This document shows positions 1 through 13,290 of a stretch of 64,000 nt of DNA, in pieces. Every line of letters starts with the position of its first letter. Position 1 is the stretch's first letter. A program made the position numbers and the translations under genes. Source of the stretch: Crotophaga sulcirostris (taxonomy: Eukaryota; Chordata; Aves; Cuculiformes; Crotophagidae); the NCBI GenBank assembly GCA_013397455.1, contig VYZB01000334.1:911986-975985 (forward strand), given 5' to 3'. Under the pieces are notes generated by a model that was not told the DNA's origin, searched no databases, and saw only the letters and a list, made by a program, of their open reading frames with translations.

Positions 1-1664
1 AGAGAAGATAGAAGGTGGTAGATGGATTTTCTAAAACAGGAAACTGCTTGGAGCAAAGTCTGGAAAGGTATATGAGGGAAGGAAATGTAAATTGGTCAAC
101 AAGTTTTATAGAATACCCTTCTATAGTAATGTGATAGCACATAGCAAGTACAGAATAGTTATCTAAGAAGCTCAATATTATCTTTATTTTAGCTTGTATA
201 AAATCTTGTACTTATGATACAAAAAGCAGCCAGTTAGGAAAGATATTTGATAAGCTCCAGGAGCTTTGAAAGGCTTGTTTTCTCGTGAAAGTGATCGAAT
301 TCGTATGCCTCTTCCTTTTCTAAGAATGCACTGTTTGTGTAAAGAATACGAATTTAACATTTGAAATGGAATGTAACTAAAGCAAGCCATAAAGAAAGCA
401 ACCAAACAGGAATAGAATCCCTTGTAATGACTAGTGGGATGACATTTGAGTATGTAATATTAAACAATTCCGTAATTTTGCAATATTATACAGCTCTGTG
501 CCTTGCATCCAGTAAGTATTGCATTACTAATGTGCTCACTTACAATGAGTTATTTATAAACGCAAAAGTGAAGTAAATCACAGTATCTGGAGACTTTTTT
601 CTCATAACACCGTGTGCACACTAGTATTACTCCAAGTCCATACACCAAGGGACCAGCATAAGATCACACCTACTCTGCACTTTTTGAAAGAACATTTAAT
701 ACTGTTTTATGGAAACTCTAGAGAAGTGGAGTTGTGATGGTTTAACACAATTTAAACTGAGTACTACTGGCATTAGTCAGAGGATAATCTTCTAAACCAC
801 AGACTTAGATTACAGCTTACTGCTGTATATTCAAGAAACAAATGGATGTAAATGCAAGAGGATGCCCTGGTGAGCAGACATGCTATCCATGGTGGCTTGA
901 AGGTAGCCTTTGGCATCAAAACAGATAAACCATCCTTCAGCTACAGCTGCTGAGATTCAAAAGCACAGGTGCCTGCCAGTTGAAGTGCATTCACAATGTC
1001 CATTCTCTATACACTGCACAGGACTTTCCTTGTAATTAAGGCATGCCTTATGCTGAAGATCTGATCATTGTCATATTGTATGATCCTGTCACTTTATGGT
1101 CCACTTCTGGGTCGTGTTACTTGCCATGTGCAAGAGTTGCTAAAGAAACAAAACGATCTTTTTTCAGTAGTCACAACGCAGTTAATCCATTGGATACCAT
1201 GGACCTCTGTATGCTGCAGGAAGTGTAGCTGGATAATAGTTTCCAAGTTACATACATTGATGTGGAAAAGGAAAAGAGATCAGTCTTTTTAGGAGCTCTA
1301 TTTTTTCTAACTATTTAAGCATTTTTAGAATAGGAGGCTGAAATGCTGTTGATTTCTGGCTTTATTGATGATGATATGCGTACAGATCTGTTTTGTTCCT
1401 TGCAATGATATTGGCCTTGAGGACACTCATGCCAATGTTTCTGACTTTTGTGAACCATTCAGGGCGCACAGATATAAAGAGTCTTCATCAGGTGCAGTCA
1501 CACAGAAGAGGGATGGATATTTTCCAGGAACTGAGATGTAACTGAGTTTTACTAGTTCCAGAAAGTAAGATTTTCTTTCTCTGGTTTTGAAATATAGGGA
1601 GATTTCGCAGAGAATTATTAGAGATGCACAGCACATGCAAAAGCAGTTTTAAAGAAGAGAGTGC
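1..1664. other. Unique non-coding sequence
   Basis: AT-rich sequence with only short open frames (73 codons or fewer) in mixed strands and no recognisable protein family. A 9-base inverted repeat, AATTCGTAT at 298-306 and ATACGAATT at 346-354, encloses a 39-base loop. A second small inverted repeat (AAGCTCC/GGAGCTT) sits at 252-266. The CR1 ORF1 similarity that starts at higher coordinates on the minus strand stops near 1665. I could not follow it into this stretch. Confidence 0.6.
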
Positions 1665-2330
1665 TTTTAGTCATTGCAATCATCTTTAATTGATGGCTTC
1701 GGTTTTCTTAACCTGGAGAATGTTTCCAGGCTGTGAGGAATGTCAATGCTGGGAGTAGGCTCCACTTGCAGACTTTCATTTCTATTCTGCAAGGGAATCT
1801 GCAGGGCCCATTTTGAAAAAGGGGAGACATACCCGTTGTAATGAGCAAGGTACCTGCTGCCGTTCTCCTCCATCTCCTAAATTATTCACCTTGGTTGAGC
1901 GGGTAGAGGACAGGGAGTCCTCTGTCCTGTGAGACATGTCAGCCTGCTGGGGCTGTGACGAGAAGCATAGTGTGTTATTCCAGTAGTCAATCTCCTTCTC
2001 ACGTTCCCTCAGCCTTCTTACCTCCTTGCTGAGTTCAGTTAGCAATCGGAGGAGTTCCTCTACCCAAGCACACACACAGGTGACTTCACCACTGGCATCT
2101 GAAACAAGTGCAGGAGGGAGGCATGTCCTGTATCTTGGTACTTGGGTGGCAGTGTGTACCCCCTGGGGCTCAGTTTGGCAGGTTGATTGTGGCTGGAGCA
2201 AAACGAGGAGACAGCTTATATTTCTGCCAGGTGGCCACCATGGTTTTCTGGTATTTCAGACTGAGGTCCTACACCTATCCTGCCTTTTGACACCTGCTGG
2301 CAGGAAGTTTTTACTCCACTGGATCTATCA
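1665..2330 (-). mobile_element. CR1 LINE fragment, ORF1 coiled-coil region
   Basis: Read on the minus strand, an open frame from 2201 to 1782 contains a leucine/arginine/glutamate-rich segment (ELLRLLTELSKEV, then RRLREREKEIDYW) near residues 48-76. This resembles the short coiled coil of avian CR1 ORF1 proteins, which precedes an esterase-like domain and is thought to help assemble the RNA-protein particle. A second minus-strand frame (1873-1667) continues the similarity with IPLQNRNESLQ, implying a frameshift near 1850. The part upstream of the coiled coil, up to about 2330, is probably the ORF1 start and 5' untranslated region, with an uncertain edge. The esterase, endonuclease, reverse transcriptase and 3' end are absent next to it. 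It is a dead fossil fragment. The plus-strand open frame at 2026-2421 is only its antisense shadow. Confidence 0.7.
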
Positions 2331-5300
2331 ATATCAGAGGTGTCAGGAATGTGCTGAAGGATCTGGTCCTTTTCATTTAATTAAAATAAAAACAAAAAAG
2401 GAATTTATGTCAAGAAATTAAATATAATTGTGCTACTTGGAAAGACTTGGGGTAGGGGAGGGATGCTCATTTACTTTTGTTACCTGATTAAGATGAAATT
2501 CTAACTCTCACGCAAGTAACGAATCCCGGTTTTATGGTGTTTGGTCATGACATGGTTACATAGCAAGACATTTCCCTGGATAAAAAACATTCCACATTCT
2601 CTACATTCCCTTCCTTGCTGATATAAATGTTTGGATGATGCTGTTGATGAAATTGGTTACACATTGTTTTGAATCAGTTAATCACATCATACTCTGTTAA
2701 TTCAAATCTTTTTTTTTTATCCAGTTGCTAGGGGCTATTGTGGAGAGTCTTGGGTATTTAATGCTGACAACTAAATAGGCAGATTGAATTGAACCCAGTT
2801 GGGTTAGGATAAGTTTAGATACCAAAAGTCCACCCTGCCAATTTTAATTTCAGCTCTTCAGAGTGACGCTGTTGTACAGCCATGAGCTTTCAGAGGGTGA
2901 AAATAATTTTTTTCTCTTTGATCTTCCATTATGTAAAAGGTAAATAATTTAAAGTAAGAAAACAAATCGTTACAAGTCTCTATCTTTTTTTCTTTTTTTT
3001 TTTTTTTTCCAAGAGGAAGAAGGGATTTACAGGTACCTATATGCATACTGCTCTTGGAAGTGAAGAACTAGTATCTCTGTCTGCCACATACCTCATTCAC
3101 TCTTGTTAAAAAGAGCCCACAACGGAAATGTAAATTAATACAGAGGAGTCAAGCTGATTTGCTGGGAGCAAAACATGAAGCAGAAATACTGCACCTTTTC
3201 TTTATATTGTATTCATGCTGCAGGGGTGAGTGTGATAAAAGGTTACCTATTATTGAACTGAATAAATGCATGTTACACACTCAATAAATTCATATCAGAG
3301 AAAAATTCCACTTGTATTAAAAATTAAAAGTACTTGAATACATGGAGGAACATTTAAGATAAATCAATTTAATATTTATGCAAATACACTTCAAATGCTG
3401 TTGGTGATATGTGATAACTATCCTTAATATGAAGAAGCTTTTTGTTTTGTAGCTACTCTAAGGCAAAAAAAGTGCCTTTCACAATTTTTTATCTTCATTA
3501 TAGAATTGGAGATGATGACCATGTTGAACCTGAAGAATATAACATGACATAAGAATGTGACTTATATTTGTTTGCCAAAAAATACCATTTGGGGAAGATT
3601 TTGTGCTGTAGGCAAATTCCCCTACCTTTTTACTTGCACTTCAGTTTCTGCCTGAATTCATGCCTGTAGCTCCTAGAGGCAGCTGAATTAATTTCTTCTG
3701 GGTATTTGGACTCTCATTTTCTCTTTTTCCTTTTTTGTAGTTTTGAGAGGCCAGAAGGTAAGCATTAAGAATAAAGCAAGCTAAAAAATCAGTTATGGGT
3801 TAAATAGAAAGGCAGAATTGTAAGTTAGAGTTGATGAGGGGAGATAAGAAGTGAAAGATCTGAAAAAGATCAAGACAGAGGGCAAACCCCAAGAAGAGGA
3901 GCACTGATTGGGCAGTGAGCAGGATGTGACCAAGAGATGGAGTTTTGTATGGCTTTTGTCTCCCCAAAATATGGGAAAGGGACTGCTGATCTGTATGTTG
4001 GCAGTGGAAAGGGAGGAGAAATTAAATATCACTCACGGGAGCAAGGTACCTGCGCATTGATGGAAAGCTGTTGACATATATCACTTTGCTTTTCATTCCT
4101 GTATTTATGGCAGACAAGCAGGAATGTTTGATTACAGTTAAAGTAATATCTTGTGTTGCAGAAGATAATGAAACTGCTTAATTACATCTGTTTTTATACA
4201 GAAAGAATAACACAGATTACTTTCAAGGCACTATATACTAATGTATAGATTGACTTTAGATCTGTTAATATTTATTTTTCATTTTTCAAAATTTTCTGCT
4301 GTGAACCTATGTAGTTACACTGGCACAAAGCTAGTTTGATTCTCATGCTCAAGAACCTCCTTTTTGTAACTGTTCCCTTTAGTGTCATGAAAAGAGCAGA
4401 GATTTGTGGCAAACTGTAGTGTTCAGCAGAGATGTGCTGGCTTGATGAAATTGTCATTTAGGAATGTGATAGCACGGTTAGTTCACTCACAGGTGCAATC
4501 TACTACTGAAAATGCTTCTCCTTCTCTCGATTTCTGTATTTTTTGTATATTTGTGCCTTTTGGGGTTTACATGCTCTGCTTATATATTTTTAGAAGTACT
4601 TTGAATCACTGTTTGGCTCTGCAAGAAAAGTTATGAGAATAATTTGCCTGCTGGGCCCTTCCCAGAATAAAAGAGCAAGAGAGCAATAAGCACTAAAAGG
4701 CACATCTACAGATCTGTTCTCTACCCGACAGCACAAAGGTGAACGTTTCCCCTTAAGGTGCTATGAATTTTTGCCTGATTTGCCTTTTGATTGAACAGAA
4801 ACTTAGTGAAAACCTTCTTATATTGTAATCATGCAGTAATAGAACAATTATTTTCAGTTGTTAACAACATAAGGAATATTTGAGGGTTTTTTGGTCAAAG
4901 TTCTTCTTTAACTTCTCTGAAGTTAAGATTAGTGAAATCTAAGAAAAGAAATTGTGGCATCACTAGAGCATAGATCACTGGTGCGCTGAAATGGCCAAGT
5001 ATATTGAGCCTTAGATGTAAATGGAGCCATTTCCTTTGGTCTGCCTACGAGCTGTTACTTACTGCTCAATTCGGGTCTCATCTGAGTGCATTTGGTCGGT
5101 ACATTCATCCAAAAAAAAAAACATATACAGAACACAACAAAAAAGAGGTCATGTTCTACAATTTTTGTTTGCAGTTCAACCAGAGAGGTTCCCTCATCAG
5201 CTAGAGGACCTGTTTTAAGTAAATTATCTTGTAACAGTTTGTGTCTATATTAATCAACAACACCACATCCAAATTTTCTTTCTCTTTTAATGAAATGATT

Positions 5301-6317
5301 GAGTGTTGCTTAAGCAAGGACCTAAAGATATTTCTTTTGCTCTTCTTTTGTGCTTCTTCAGAGGAATTTAAAAATAAAAATGCAATATTCTTTAGCTAAC
5401 ATCTACACATCTATACCATAGTTGCATTCAGAACATCATTAATTGCCTGGAAAAATGTTTATAGAAGCAACATTATCTATCAGGTAGAAAGGAAAATGTT
5501 AATGGGATCCAATTGCTGATCTTGTGGCTCCATCTTCTCTATGATGCTTGGGCAGAATTGGCTCTGAGCTAATGGGAGTTAGGCGTGCGAAAGAGCACAG
5601 ACACTCCTCTCCACGTGGGGTGAGTTTCATTGTAGCATCCATCTCAGACCCTGTGCCTTCACCTTCACTTTTGATTGTGATTAAGGCTTCAGACATAAAA
5701 AGAAAATGTGTTAGGTTCCAGTACACAAAGGAAACATTTTATCTGTGTATGTCTGCAGAAAGCGTATTTATAGGAGAAAAAAGTCATTTATGAGAAAAAA
5801 ATTGTTCAGAGATAGAGTAGCAAATGGTATTTCGAAGAGAAACTAACAAGTTGTGATGTAACTGAATCCTAAAATCCAGTGACATCCAAAGGAATACCAT
5901 ATAGCAAACTGAAAGAAAGACCTTTTTTTTCTAATATAGATGGACCTTAAGGTATGCAATGATGTGTGAACACTCCAAGATGCAGTGAAACTGAGAAACT
6001 CTAATGGCAGCATGTCAGGCATCCCAATGTGGAGAGCACTGCCTTACAGGTACGGCGTGTGGTGACTGAAGACGTAGAAATCTTCAGGGTGTGACTAGAA
6101 GGAGCAGTTGAATATGATGCAGAGCAGGCATAATCAGCTGAGGGTCCAATGAAGTTTCAATGAAGCAGTCACTTTGTCTTGCAAACTCTGCTTAGTTTTT
6201 CTAGGATATAGTTTTTAGGTTGCTCAGAGTTCTGCAAATAAAAATGTATTTTATGGGATGACAGCAATGACCACTGCACTGACGGCTTGCAATAGGATTC
6301 TCTATTTTGTTCAGTGA
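2331..6317. other. Unique non-coding sequence
   Basis: No repeat family or gene recognised. It holds a pyrimidine-rich tract with a run of 16 T at 2993-3008 and a G-rich patch at about 2449-2464 with three G runs, one short of a canonical quadruplex. Open frames are all under 82 codons and show no family resemblance. Confidence 0.6.
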
Positions 6318-6360
6318 AGTGACTGGATTATGGGCTCTCATCCAACCTCAGTGATTCTAG
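6318..6360 (+). mobile_element. Possible CR1 3'-end relic
   Basis: The stretch ends with CATCCAACCTCAGTGATTCT, preceded by GACTGGATTATG. This resembles the end of older CR1 subfamilies, which close with a 'tccaacct...gattctatg' pattern. Only about 43 bases show the resemblance and nothing upstream could be aligned by eye, so this may be a chance match. Confidence 0.35.
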
Positions 6361-9318
6361 GGTAATAAAACTACCTTTGATAATATAGTATTGATGTGGA
6401 CTGCTCCAGCTGAGGAAAGGACAACAAAAATTAGCTACATCATTACTGCAAAAAAGACAACAGGAGTAGGAAGTAAAGACTAGGTTTGATATGTCTAGGT
6501 TAGGTTAAAAATTGGATCTTCTGTTTGCAATCCTATGCCATCGCTCAGTGTTATAATTCACTGATTTCTTTTTCTTCCTGTTCTAAGTGTTGTGTGCTTT
6601 GGTAGGAAGCATCACAGCTGTGTCAAATACGGACTGGCTATGAATCCCCAGGATTTATTTCAGAGGGACTCTCCTCCTGGGCAAGATAGGAACAGCCTCG
6701 AGTCACCTGATTGGAAAGCCGCAATTATACCTTTGCGATGTGGCCTAGCCCCTGCTTTGGTCTATCCTCGTTCCAGATTTATTTTTATACTCAAGGGCAC
6801 GCAGAAATTCTTCAGGTACAAAAAAGCATTTGAAAAGCTAAAAAAAAAGGGGGAAAGAGAAAACATCTCATAATGTGTGTGCGAGCCAAGCGTTTTGAGT
6901 TGCATTTTGTGTGATGAGCATTGTATTTTTAGTCAAAATGTAAATAATAAAATGTAAATAAAAGATTAAAATAGCTGGCTGATCTATTACAGTAAAAGTA
7001 ATCCCTTAGAAAACCTCTCATCTAAATTGCAAATAGCTTCATGTTACCAAAGATCTGTAGGTCTTTACTCGTTTCCCTTTAATGTTTTAAACATAACAAT
7101 TCCATTTATTTTTTAAAAAGTCTATTTTTTCCACATTTGGGGGCTAAACACAAAATAAAGAGAGTAAAAAAAGAAATTTTGAGCCTGAGTTGTCCATTTG
7201 TTCTCATCAACAAACAACATCAACAAAAATATCAAAAGCTTGGGGGTGGTAATTTATTTAAAACAATTACAACTGTTGTTTCCGCAGGAGAAAAACATTT
7301 AAGGAATATTTTGCAGCACTTCTATTAGTCTCAGATCCATGGCAGCCTTTTCAAAGAGCACTGAGGGATTTGAGTAACTAAATCCTATTGAAATTAAAGA
7401 AGAATTGACAGTTAGCCTGTATGAAAACCTAGCCCTGTTTAACAGGTATGAAAATCCGAAAGGAAATGATTAGTGAGAAAAATCTTACCTGTTTTGAGAA
7501 TAATCAAAACAGAAGAGAGTTTGTAGAAACCACTGCTCTAAAATTGTTAATCAGTCAGTGTATGTTCTATTTGGCTCTAGGTTCTTCCATAAGAAATGTC
7601 AACTTTGAAATGAGTGGGAGCTCAGTAGCTCCCACCAATATTTTTAAAATAGGAAGAGGATTTAAACCAGTGTTCAGCTTTCAGCCCTGTGCTATGTGGA
7701 TCACTGCTGACTGCATCAAACTCAGAGGACAGAATTTGTTTAGAGAACGTCTTTGTTTAACCCTTAGAAAAAACTGCAAGTTCTTCTGAATCCCTGATTT
7801 TTGATTATATAAATGACTTTGTACAGGCTGACTGCTTAATTATTAATGATAATTTCAAAAAAAACCCAAAACGTCAAAAGCATGATAGATTTTAAATTTA
7901 ACTATGTTTTATTAAGGTGTCTGGGTTCTTGAAGCCATCTTCTGCATGGTTTTGAAAGAGAAATAAAAGGTAGATTATCTTCTACCTATAAGATATTCAT
8001 TGCCGTTTCAAAAACATGTAAAACATGTAGGATTGCCATGTTTCCAGTGACTCTCCCGTCAAACAATTCTAGGCAGAAAGGCAAGTCTATGCCACTTGGT
8101 AAGTACAGGAGTGAGTCAGACGCATACAGAATCTGCCTAAGAATGAGCTGTTGGTGTGGGACCTTGCACTGTCCCCTCATTTCTTTCCCATAGGCTTTCT
8201 GCTAGGAAGGCTCTTATGCACAGATTTACTTCAGTAGAAAACACATTCTTCTTTCTGCACTAACCTCTGTTAACAACCTTTGTGCAGTACAGAGCTGGAT
8301 GGATTTCTTGAGAGGAACCAAAGTGAGAGAGAAGCCAAGCTCTCAATTTAACTGCTAAGATGATGTACAGCTAGGCACTACATATATTTCTGACTATAGC
8401 TCTTGATTGCCCATCCAATACCACCCTTGCAACCATCCGAGCAGTTTTTTATATATTTTCCTTTCATCTTGTATACCCCATGTTTTTGAACATGTAAACT
8501 AAACAGCTCTAAGTCCAACCATAACGCAGTTTCCAACACATGACATAGATTTTATAAGATTTAAGTTAATTTTTCATGCTTAAAGTAATGTACCCTAACA
8601 GAGCCTAGGAAAAACTATGTAAGTCTTTTAAAAGCACTGAATATATAGTTACATATTTTTAAATTTCTAGTAACAGCTGAAAAAAATCCTATAAACCACT
8701 GAGAGAATGAAAACTTCTTATTGAAATATCTTCTCTGCATATAAGTCTTCAGTAACATAGGACAGAATGGTTTGCTTTTCTTGTTATTTCTGTGCCTGAA
8801 CGTAGCCATTTTGTCTATAGAGTACTATACCATTCCTGGAACAGGGAAGAATGGCTTATAAAAATAATATGCATTTCAAAGGCAGTATGGAATACAGCCA
8901 GTTGCCTTAACAAGCACAGAAAGAAAGAAAATCCTCTAAAGCTGAAAAAACACTACTGGTTCAATGCTGTAGGAAGAAGAGATGAAAAGGGAATTTGCAC
9001 GTGGACTATTTTAGAAGGCAGATGAACAAATTCCTACTTTACATTGCAAATCATTTTTAATAAAGAAATAGAAGATTTAATAAATGTACATGAACTCATC
9101 TGCAAAAATGTCATTGTAACATGGGGCAATAAATGAATGATATATAGAGACAAAATAAAAGGGAAGTATTAACATAATCTATTCCGTAAATAATTATTTT
9201 TATTCCTCTTGAAAGCTATCAGGACTGAAGATACCTCTCATAACAATCCAAAACACCATGTTGTCTCTGTTTCCAAGTTGACATCAGATCTCAATTTCTT
9301 TCTCCCAAATATTTAACA
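6361..9318. other. Unique non-coding sequence
   Basis: No recognised gene or repeat. A perfect hairpin with 9-base arms (GTGGGAGCT / AGCTCCCAC) and a 4-base loop lies at 7614-7635. The open frames at 6592-6873 (93 codons) and 7448-7789 (113 codons) have no motif, no recognised family and no neighbouring exon signal that I could support. Confidence 0.6.
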
Positions 9319-9353
9319 NNNNNNNNNNNNNNNNNNNNNNNNNNNNNNNNNNN
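9319..9353. other. Assembly gap (35 N)
   Basis: A run of 35 undetermined bases. The sequence on either side is ordinary AT-rich unique DNA. The gap hides whatever bases are missing, and its stated size may be only an estimate. Confidence 0.99.
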
Positions 9354-11428
9354 GTTTAGTCTGTGAAACTGATGGCAGACCAAGTCAAGGCCTGTGAACT
9401 AGTTCCAGACATAAACCTTGTCCTGCTGCTTGGCTGATGGTAGTTACCATGGAAATACAGTGGTGCCATGCCTCCTTTCCTTTTCACAACAGTGTTTAAA
9501 CCCAGGTTTCCAGACTGAGAGTAGAGAAGAAAAACAAAAATGTCGTAGAATAGTTGGATGTTAGAGGCTAACTCGATTAAACAGATGATGTTTTGTCTGG
9601 TAAAGAGGTTTTTTCAATGGAAAACAACTAACTTGTATAGGAGTTTGAGTTAATCAGCTTGAAAATCAAAGCTGTTATCAGTTGCCACCTGGTCTCTGGT
9701 CTAACAACAGTAAAAAACTGTAACTGTCAGAAATGCTAATAGGCTGCATTTTGTTACTTTGTCTATAACACTGAACACTTAAACTATGTCTGATTGCTGA
9801 TGGCATTTCTTAGCCCCAGGGAGGGTACTACATTCTAACTGGTGTGCAGGCACTCATCCATCATCCTACTCAGAGGTTAAGGAGACCAATGCTTCCGTCT
9901 ACACACAATCCACTATGTACATCTATACCCTTATCCATAATATCTCCAAGATAAGCCTTTATATTTCCAAAGTGAATAGGCTGATGAGGGCACGTGCTGT
10001 CCTTAACAGAACCTGTAAGGATATTTGGTCATTTAAGGTTTGAACAAAGATTTGATGTCTCTAGAATAGTCTGAGTCACAAAGTAATACAGATTTGTTGT
10101 AGAAAGACAAGAGCAGAAAACTGCGAAGGCGTTGCCAACATTACCCAGGGCTGTTTCCCTTTAGTTCTTTACATACACCGATTTCTGCACAATTCAGATT
10201 TTGCTGTTTTGTAAACTATCTTTTCAGGAATTACATATTAACTTTTTAATTTCATTTATAAAAAGGCTCAGTGATTTTTACAAATTCAGTCTCTGTCCAG
10301 ATTTTTATCCGAAGGACAAAAATCATCTTGAATCTTTATGTTATTTCTTTGTTCTCTTCCAAAGTTGTGGAACAATAAAAAGTAACAGATTTTAAATTAT
10401 TCATGTAGTCAGTATCTCCATTCAATACAGTAAGGACTAATTTACTGACAAAGGGCTAATTGCCACTAAAGAACTATTGAAAAAAAACTAAAGTCAAGCC
10501 TTGGGGTAAGAAGAGAGCTTTTTCTTACATTATCTGAAGTTGTTATATATAACTAAAGTGCAGCATCCCAGGAGTTTATCTTTCAGTCTGCAGTTGGCCT
10601 ACCATCTTTGTCATTATTGATGCTAGTTGCTCACCGTGTCATAGCTTTTTCATTTATTTTTTTATGGAATTTTGTGACCTATCATTACTATAAGGTATGA
10701 CAGTCATGAATTTTAATGCTAACCAAAGATTACTTTACTTGATTTAAGCCTTTTCCAGGAATGAGGAATAGACTTCAGGGGCATTTAACATTTCATTGTG
10801 GGTTGCATTGTGGTTTTTTAAAATTATTATGTGCCAATGCTATTGTTACTGGAATACTGTCATTCTTGACGTTTCAGTTTTCTCAACAGCAAGAGAATGT
10901 CTTCTGCAGTCCCAGGCATAACTACCCCCAGTTTTGTGCTAATTAATGTGTCCCTGTACGTGAGCAAATCTTGCCCTGCCATATGGAAAATCAAGTACCA
11001 TGACTAAGTAACCTCTTTCGGAAGAGGTTAAGAAAAATCGTGTGTGGTTTTTGCTGTATTTCTGTCCATTTCTGCATTGTAAGACACTAGTAAGTTAATA
11101 ATTCTCAGTATCCTCATGCTTAAAAAGTCTTGACTTCTTCTTGTGTCCGTTTTTCCTTTTCCTTTCTCTGAAGAACACTCAAAATCCTATTCTTTATCTA
11201 TTATGTGTCTTAGAATATAAGGTCATCGTGAAGGTAGTAACTGGTTTTACACGGCGCTGCTGAAACCAAGTCATTTAGTTGTCAGAATCATGTTTCAAAA
11301 GTGATTTAAGGTCTCTACTATTGAAAGTAATTGAAACCAATCATGTGCACATCAGTGCAGTTAAGCTTCTGCATCTAAAGTCACTGAATTATCTTTTATG
11401 TTAAATTCATTTTTAAATGAAACCACAT
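9354..11428. other. Unique non-coding sequence
   Basis: No gene or repeat recognised. A block near 9441-9456 contains GTTACCATGGAAAT, loosely like a half-matching RFX X-box, but a single motif in 2 kb carries little weight. Open frames are 64 codons or shorter. Confidence 0.55.
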
Positions 11429-11555
11429 CACAGTGTCAGAATATTACAAGATTGGAAAGGACCTTTGAGATCATCGAGTCCAACCTATAATCCAACACTA
11501 GCACCAACCCATCATCTAAACCATGGCACTAAGTGCCTCATCCAATCTCCTCTAT
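11429..11555 (-). mobile_element. CR1 LINE 3'-end fragment
   Basis: In plus orientation the block reads GATTGGAAAGGACCTTTGAG, then ATCATCGAGTCCAACC, and later AAACCATGGCACTAAGTGCC. This is the reverse complement of an avian CR1 3' end. Its last bases resemble CACAGTGTCAGAATATTAC rather than the usual ATTCTATG-type tail. The same subfamily wording recurs in the copy at 49188-49530. Only about 125 bases remain, consistent with the strong 5' truncation usual for CR1. Confidence 0.9.
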
Positions 11556-12354
11556 TGTCGCAACACAAGTAAGACATACATGTTGATGTTTTTTCTGATT
11601 TTGTTGTACAAAACAGGTACCATTGCAACATCCAACAGCTACATTTCCTGCATAAATATTATTTTAATGTTTGAAATTTTAAGTTCAAAGAAAAGAGAAG
11701 ATAATTTTTATTTAATGAAGCCAGAAAACTAAACAAATCCCTTTATAACTAGAAATTAATTTGCTGAGTCTGACCACAGCTTCCAGGGATTAAAATAAAA
11801 GATTAAGTAAACCAGTGAGTACTGATAATTTTCTGACAGATTGTATAGAAGTCGAAAGTTACTAAAAGGAAAAAATGGTAAGAGATACCAAGTTTCCAGA
11901 ACTTTGGAGAGTTTATTTTGGAGAAAATTTAATAATTATTATAAGCTGATCCCAGCAGAGAAGCGTTTTCCTCTGTCACATCCTTCATTCCATTTTCATC
12001 TTCTCGCTTCTCTTGCCTCTTTCCTTTCTCTATCTGTGTTGGAAAGTGCTGCTTCTTAAATTACAGTCTTGCCATTTTTTCATAGAATTCTTGTATGATA
12101 AATTTTAGAAAGTATCTTAATAAGAGTTATGCCATGACTTACCAGACTCATTTCTCTTTTAAATTTTTTTCTGAAATGTTCTTCATGTTGCTTAATATTA
12201 AGAAGGGGAAATCCTGCTGCGTCAACAATATGATGTGAATCTAAACTTAAAAATGTACCTTTTCATCATCAGATAAAATACTAAGTGAGAAATCAAGTTG
12301 TCATAAGAATTATAAATTATTCATAGTAGTAATGAGAAGGAATGGCATATATTA
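11556..12354. other. Unique non-coding sequence
   Basis: AT-rich sequence between a CR1 fragment and a TA-rich tract. No gene or repeat seen. Open frames at 11523-11732 and 11841-12059 show no recognisable domain. Confidence 0.55.
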
Positions 12355-12520
12355 TTCCTTTACTGATTTGTACGCCATATATATGTTCATATATATTTAA
12401 TCAAATATATTAGACATATCATCTTATCATATATATACCATCACATTATGTCACATCGTGTATTATATCATTTCATATGTATAATCATATTTATATAATA
12501 TATATTTCCTCTATATTTTA
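12355..12520. repeat. TA-rich low-complexity tract
   Basis: About 165 bases made of irregular ATAT and ATCATAT units, for example CATATATATATG, ATCATCTTATCATATATATA and TTATATAATATATATTTCC. It looks like a degenerated dinucleotide and heptamer-like simple repeat rather than a clean microsatellite. Confidence 0.85.
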
Positions 12521-13060
12521 TGAACATTAACAATATTAGTTTTTCACATTTTCAAACAGGACAGAATGCAATTAACAGAATGACATAATGTAAAATTATT
12601 AGATCTTTTTTGTTAAAGGCTGAGATCTTGGATAATGAATAGAAAATTGATACCAGGATTACACTAATTACATGTTCAGGAGAATTTAGGATGGATGACC
12701 AGTTTAGATGCCTTTTGATGTAATAAGTAAACTGAGCTGATAGCTACTGACCATGTACAATGCTCACCAAACAGATACGTGTATTGCAACAAACTCTTGT
12801 GAAAGTATGTTCTAGTGTTTGTATCAGGGAAAACATAATAGAACTGGTTCTGATTAAAGTTCCCTAAAACTGTTAAACTGAGGTAAAAATTGGGGACGAG
12901 TGGGGTGTTAATTTTTTCCCTGCCTGGAGATCAACAACCAAAATCACCTAAAAAGTCCTGAAGAAAAATTGAAGAAGGTACCTAAGATGAAAGAGAACAA
13001 GTTTCCAAAATCTGGAAGTCCTGTTTTGCAGAAAACCAAGTCTGCCATCCATTTCCTTTC
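12521..13060. other. Unique non-coding sequence
   Basis: Short AT-rich stretch between the TA-rich tract and a CR1 fragment. No feature recognised. Confidence 0.55.
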
Positions 13061-13290
13061 CACAGAATAGTTTAGGTTGGAAAAGACGCTGATGATCAAG
13101 TCTAACTATAAACCTTCTTCTGCCAATTCCAGCACTATGCCATGTCCATAAGCATAATATTTGCATGCATTTAAATATCTCCAGGGATGGTGACTCAACC
13201 ACGTCCTTGGGGCAGCATGTTCCAATGCTTGGTAACGCTTTCAGTGAAGTAATATTTCATAATATCTACTTTAAACCTCTCTTGACTCAA
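13061..13290 (-). mobile_element. CR1 LINE 3'-end fragment
   Basis: In plus orientation it begins CACAGAATAGTTTAGGTTGG, followed by AAAAGACG and ATCAAGTCTAACT. It then has the CR1 hallmarks CCAGGGATGGTGACTCAACC, GGGCAGCATGTTCCAATGC and TTTCAGTGAAGTAATATTTC. Together these are the reverse complement of the last 230 or so bases of a CR1, covering the end of ORF2 and the short 3' untranslated region. It is truncated at the 5' side and carries scattered substitutions. Confidence 0.92.

Noticed and set aside
1782..2421. Overlapping open frames of 139 (-) and 131 (+) codons as host genes
   Set aside because: The minus frame is CR1 ORF1 remnant sequence and the plus frame is its antisense.
2449..2464. 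G-quadruplex candidate
   Set aside because: Only three G runs are present nearby, so the usual four-run pattern is not met.
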